Shown here: positions 60,666-64,000 of the stretch, in pieces
How the letters are laid out: the number at the start of each line of letters is the position of its first letter
Numbering within the stretch: position 1 is the first letter of the stretch
Assembly (NCBI GenBank): GCA_040954595.2
Contig: CM082587.2
Location: 3,162,001 to 3,226,000 of the forward strand
Direction of reading: 5' to 3'
DNA from: Balanoglossus misakiensis
Lineage: Eukaryota > Hemichordata
Length of the DNA: 64,000 nt
The notes under the pieces: model-generated
Database searches by the model: none
Seen by the model: the letters and a program-made list of their open reading frames with translations, nothing else
What the model was told of the DNA's origin: nothing
Made by a program: the position numbers and the translations under genes

Positions 60666-61373
60666 ACAAATTAATTTTCCAACGTCATTTAGTGAACTCG
60701 AGCTTCGTGCCTATAAATGGAAGAAAGAACACACCCTATGCACCAAGTTTTCCACAGTGATTGAGATCGGCCCCTTTTCGGAACCAAAAAGAATTCCACA
60801 CAAACAGAACACACTCAAGAAAACGAAGAATAATATTTCAGTGGACAGAAAGAGACCGGTCTGATTCAGAGGAAAACTCACAACCGAAGCCTGCTGTTTG
60901 TTTCGACATCTGACATCAACGCACACTAAAACGATCACCAACAAAAATGGGAAATTCGATCAGACTCTTAAAAGTATGCTGTTTGTAATAGTCGTGTAAC
61001 CGAGCATCCAATCCATGTTTTGTTGCGGCGACAAGAAGAAAAGAACCGAGTTACTCAGAGAGTATCAGAATCCTACATTACAGTACAGAATTTTTTCCCC
61101 ACGTTTGATGTTGCCGACAAAAAAAGTACAAGCCCAAGCGACGGACAAAGATCGTAGATATGCAAGAGCATGCCTACATATTCTTTTCAACCAACACACC
61201 GGTGGTCTTTCGCACGTTCGTCATCCTCGCAAGAAACAAACAAAAAAACACTCTGAATATAGTACTGTGATCAAGTTGGTGCATAGTGCATAGAATCAAA
61301 AATCCCGAAAACAATCACAAAGTGTCAGGATCGTTGTCATTTCGGTTTGCTTTCCACGTGTGTGTGGATGTTT

Positions 61374-61379
61374 AATAAA
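61374..61379 (+). terminator. Polyadenylation signal AATAAA, secreted-peptide gene (proximal)
   Basis: AATAAA 709 bp after the stop, followed by a T-rich stretch (ATTTTTTTTGTT). A second AATAAA lies at 61421-61426. Confidence 0.45.
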
Positions 61380-61516
61380 TATTTTTTTTGTTAAATATAT
61401 ACTATATTTTCCGGTCAGTAAATAAAATATGTTATGTAAAGAAAAGCATTAGTTAAGCATTATTATTTCTGCAATGCCTGTGAAAAAAGAAGCTGACGTC
61501 GTATATGTTTCTGATA

Positions 61517-61522
61517 AATAAA
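61517..61522 (+). terminator. Polyadenylation signal AATAAA, secreted-peptide gene (distal)
   Basis: AATAAA about 850 bp after the stop codon, preceded by an AT- and GT-rich 3' UTR. It is the last good candidate in this strand and region. Confidence 0.4.
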
Positions 61523-64000
61523 GTAATGTCAATTGAAGAACATGACGCAAGTTATTTCTAACATGTTGTGTGTGCTGTCGTTTGTTTTCCCCTCGCGACC
61601 TTTGGGGTCTTTTCAAGATAATGGCTCTCGTAATGGCTCTGAATCTTCAATGCCTCCGTGCAGTTTTCCCGCAATGAACAAAAGATGCGTTCGTGAACCC
61701 GAGGAGATGTATCATGTCTAAGTTTGTATCGCCAATCACTCTGAATGGGAATGCATGCATTCACTTGACGCATTGGGTATTTTGAAGGAAGCTAGTTCTT
61801 TTTATACATATAACAAAAAGCCATAATGGAGAGAAGACTTCAACATATAGCATAGGGCCGATTCTCAGAACTAATCTGACCGTCAATCCTTTTAGATAAA
61901 TGAGAACGTCAAGCCTTGTTATGTTGGTAATTCACATGAAGTGGTACGGCAATCAAAACAATATTAAAATGACATGTGATTGACAGGTATTCTGTTCAGC
62001 TGATTTTGGTGATACTTGATTAAATTAATTAAAATATTGTTCAAATCCAAAAAAGAACATTTACCAAAAGCAAACAAAAGTAAGATTAGTACACTAGTAT
62101 TAAGACTTGCTACATTTAAGAAAGTTACCCAATAAAACCCTTTAATACAAAAAAAGATAAGTTGACTCATAAAAGGCCCGACGACTGCACAGAAAGATAG
62201 CGTGAAACTTTGAATATTTGAACAAAAACATGGTAAACGACTGATCCACCAAATCTCAGAACTGGATTCAGCACGTAGAAGAATTGGGCGAGTCCCTTCC
62301 GACAAATACGCGAGTACGTCGTTACATTACGTATGACTCAGTACTGGCGTCGAGTAAATCTATTTAACCTGAGGATCGGTTGCCGTCTAGTAGGATATCC
62401 TCACCCTCGAAGAAACAGAGAAGAGTATTTCTGAGGAACCTATTAACTACAGATGAGATGGTGATCCAGTGGAGGACTTTCAGAGAGAAGCCCCGAGGAT
62501 AATTGACTGCGGGGGATTCACCGCCAGGCAAGTATTGAAATTGCGACAGGGCGACGCCTTTTCACTGAATCCCATTGATTAAATTATAATTATCATCCCC
62601 TTGTAAGATGTCAACTCGTAGGAAACAGAGAAACAAAGAAGTGTAAACCTGATGACCTTCGGCGCAGGGCTTAGTAAGGTAACACGAGCGTAACTGAAGA
62701 CGATCAACATGTGAAACTGGACGCTGAATGCTACTGAAACTCAAAATCCGAAAAGGAAAAAAAAGATTCAAAATTTAATCAAGGCCAAATATCATTGAAG
62801 GCCCTTGGGATCTGGTGAGATAATGGAGAAAAAATGAGAATGTGAACAGGATATTAATTCCATAATCACATCTCGTCTGTTTTGTTATGAGATGAACATT
62901 AAGAAATAGGAACATACAAGTTGCCTTTGTGGACTTCAGACTACCTGGATTATTGCCAGATTTACGGTGTGTAGTTAAAGGCGAGATGTGAAGATTAAAT
63001 TCTCCTTAAAGTGTGTCACACGCACACACGGTTGATGTCTCGCGGTGAGAATCTATCGCGATCATTACCCCATTATCACGGGCACAGCACGTCTGAGGTC
63101 CGTTCGAGGTGGTGTCGTTGTGTGATCTTGAACCGAAAGGGGATCGTTCGCTGCTGATGCGCGGTGATGTCGTGACGCTTGAAGTGCATTATGACGCAAA
63201 TGCGCTATATATGCAAATCGATAATACCCCTGTATTTGTCATGAGCATTACAGCTTTAGTTTTCACGTCCGGGCGTCGAGTTTCCGCTAAAGTCAGATGG
63301 TACTTGCTGTTTACCAACAAAAATGAACAATTAACAGGCCTCTAAAAATTGGATAAACAAAAATGCCTCTTGTGGGAATCTGCACGAAAGAGCAAACTCA
63401 TGTTCTGTATTTTCGTTTGGGTAGGCGCGTATGGGCAAGACAATAGTTTGCAAATCACAGGCAAATTTCGTGAAAAATGTCGATGGCTGTGTAACATCTC
63501 CATACCCATTTCACAGCACAGCAATGACGATTGAACTCAACATGCCCTGGAAGAAAAGGCAGGGCAAATTGGTCACGAAGAGATCACTAAATCGATTAGG
63601 TCTACTCAAAGAACTGATCTCTCTAACGCAATTTGCTCATTTGTCGCGTAAATAACATTTTGAAGCACGACGCGTTGTCGTCATTGGATTTTGAGCATAA
63701 AACCTGTGCCACACTCCCATTTCCCTCTCGATCGCTGGCAATTTTAGAACTGTAATGTCATGTATTTTGGCTTGCAATGGACACTGTGTCGCTCACTTTG
63801 ATCGTGAATCTTATTAAAAGAGATTTAAAGGCCACAAAACTTCATTAAAAGTTGTAAGGAGTCCAAAAACCAAAAAGTGCCATCAAATACATCCTTGGTT
63901 TACAACGTACCAGGTATGTCTTCACGGAAAATGAAGAAAAATTAACAGAATGTTAAAATGGACATCGTCAAATCCCTGACAAGTAAAAAGCATAGTCCTT
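61523..64000. other. Right-end intergenic sequence
   Basis: No supported gene. Open frames are short and without recognisable domains (the longest, near 62000, is 113 codons on the - strand). No repeats of note. Confidence 0.55.

Noticed and set aside
61015-61293. 92-codon basic ORF after the secreted-peptide gene
   Set aside because: Lies in its probable 3' UTR, with no domain and biased composition.

Overview
The window is animal (metazoan) nuclear DNA: spliced genes with canonical GT-AG introns, polyadenylation signals, many microsatellites, long gene-poor stretches and a 5.5-kb satellite array. There are no operons and no prokaryotic features. The gene set (a spliced neverland/DAF-36 sterol desaturase, an HDHD3-like HAD protein and a small secreted-peptide precursor) and the base composition suggest a marine invertebrate. 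My guess is a non-vertebrate deuterostome such as a hemichordate or cephalochordate, but the window alone cannot fix the taxon.

Layout. (1) 1-2130: an HDHD3-like gene on the + strand, with its whole coding sequence in one exon (723-1451). A possible small divergent gene (553-308, - strand) sits head-to-head with it. (2) 5027-13823: a complete cholesterol 7-desaturase gene (nvd) on the - strand, convergent with HDHD3. I reconstructed it exon by exon. It reads in frame from ATG to stop as 458 residues through 7 exon positions. The sixth position exists twice in tandem: exons 6a and 6b are both 174 nt, phase 0/0, and 33 of 58 residues are identical. This looks like a mutually exclusive exon cassette in the catalytic domain. 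(3) 14.2-31.0 kb: about 17 kb with no gene I can support. (4) 31066-36599: a satellite array of about 34 monomers of 163 or 164 bp, with a 12-monomer (1965-bp) higher-order repeat. Each monomer is rich in inverted repeats, and nearly all carry a POU octamer, ATGCAAAT. A degenerate relative lies at about 37.7-38.0 kb. (5) 36.6-60.3 kb: a second gene-poor stretch with microsatellites. (6) 60314-61522: a gene for a 108-residue secreted precursor with an N-terminal Cys-x4-Cys peptide and dibasic sites. I do not recognise its family. (7) 61.5-64 kb: nothing supported.

Regulation. Three exact or near-exact DR1 nuclear-receptor elements (AGGTCA-A-AGKTCA) occur at 53, 3767 and 15429, flanking the two metabolic genes. 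A weaker DR1-like site lies about 300 bp upstream of the nvd ATG. For a sterol-desaturase gene this pattern suggests control by RXR/HNF4/COUP-type receptors. That is inference from motifs only.

Most interesting: the duplicated exon cassette in the sterol desaturase; the higher-order satellite whose two monomer classes both keep a hairpin although its sequence differs between them; and the unassigned secreted peptide precursor.
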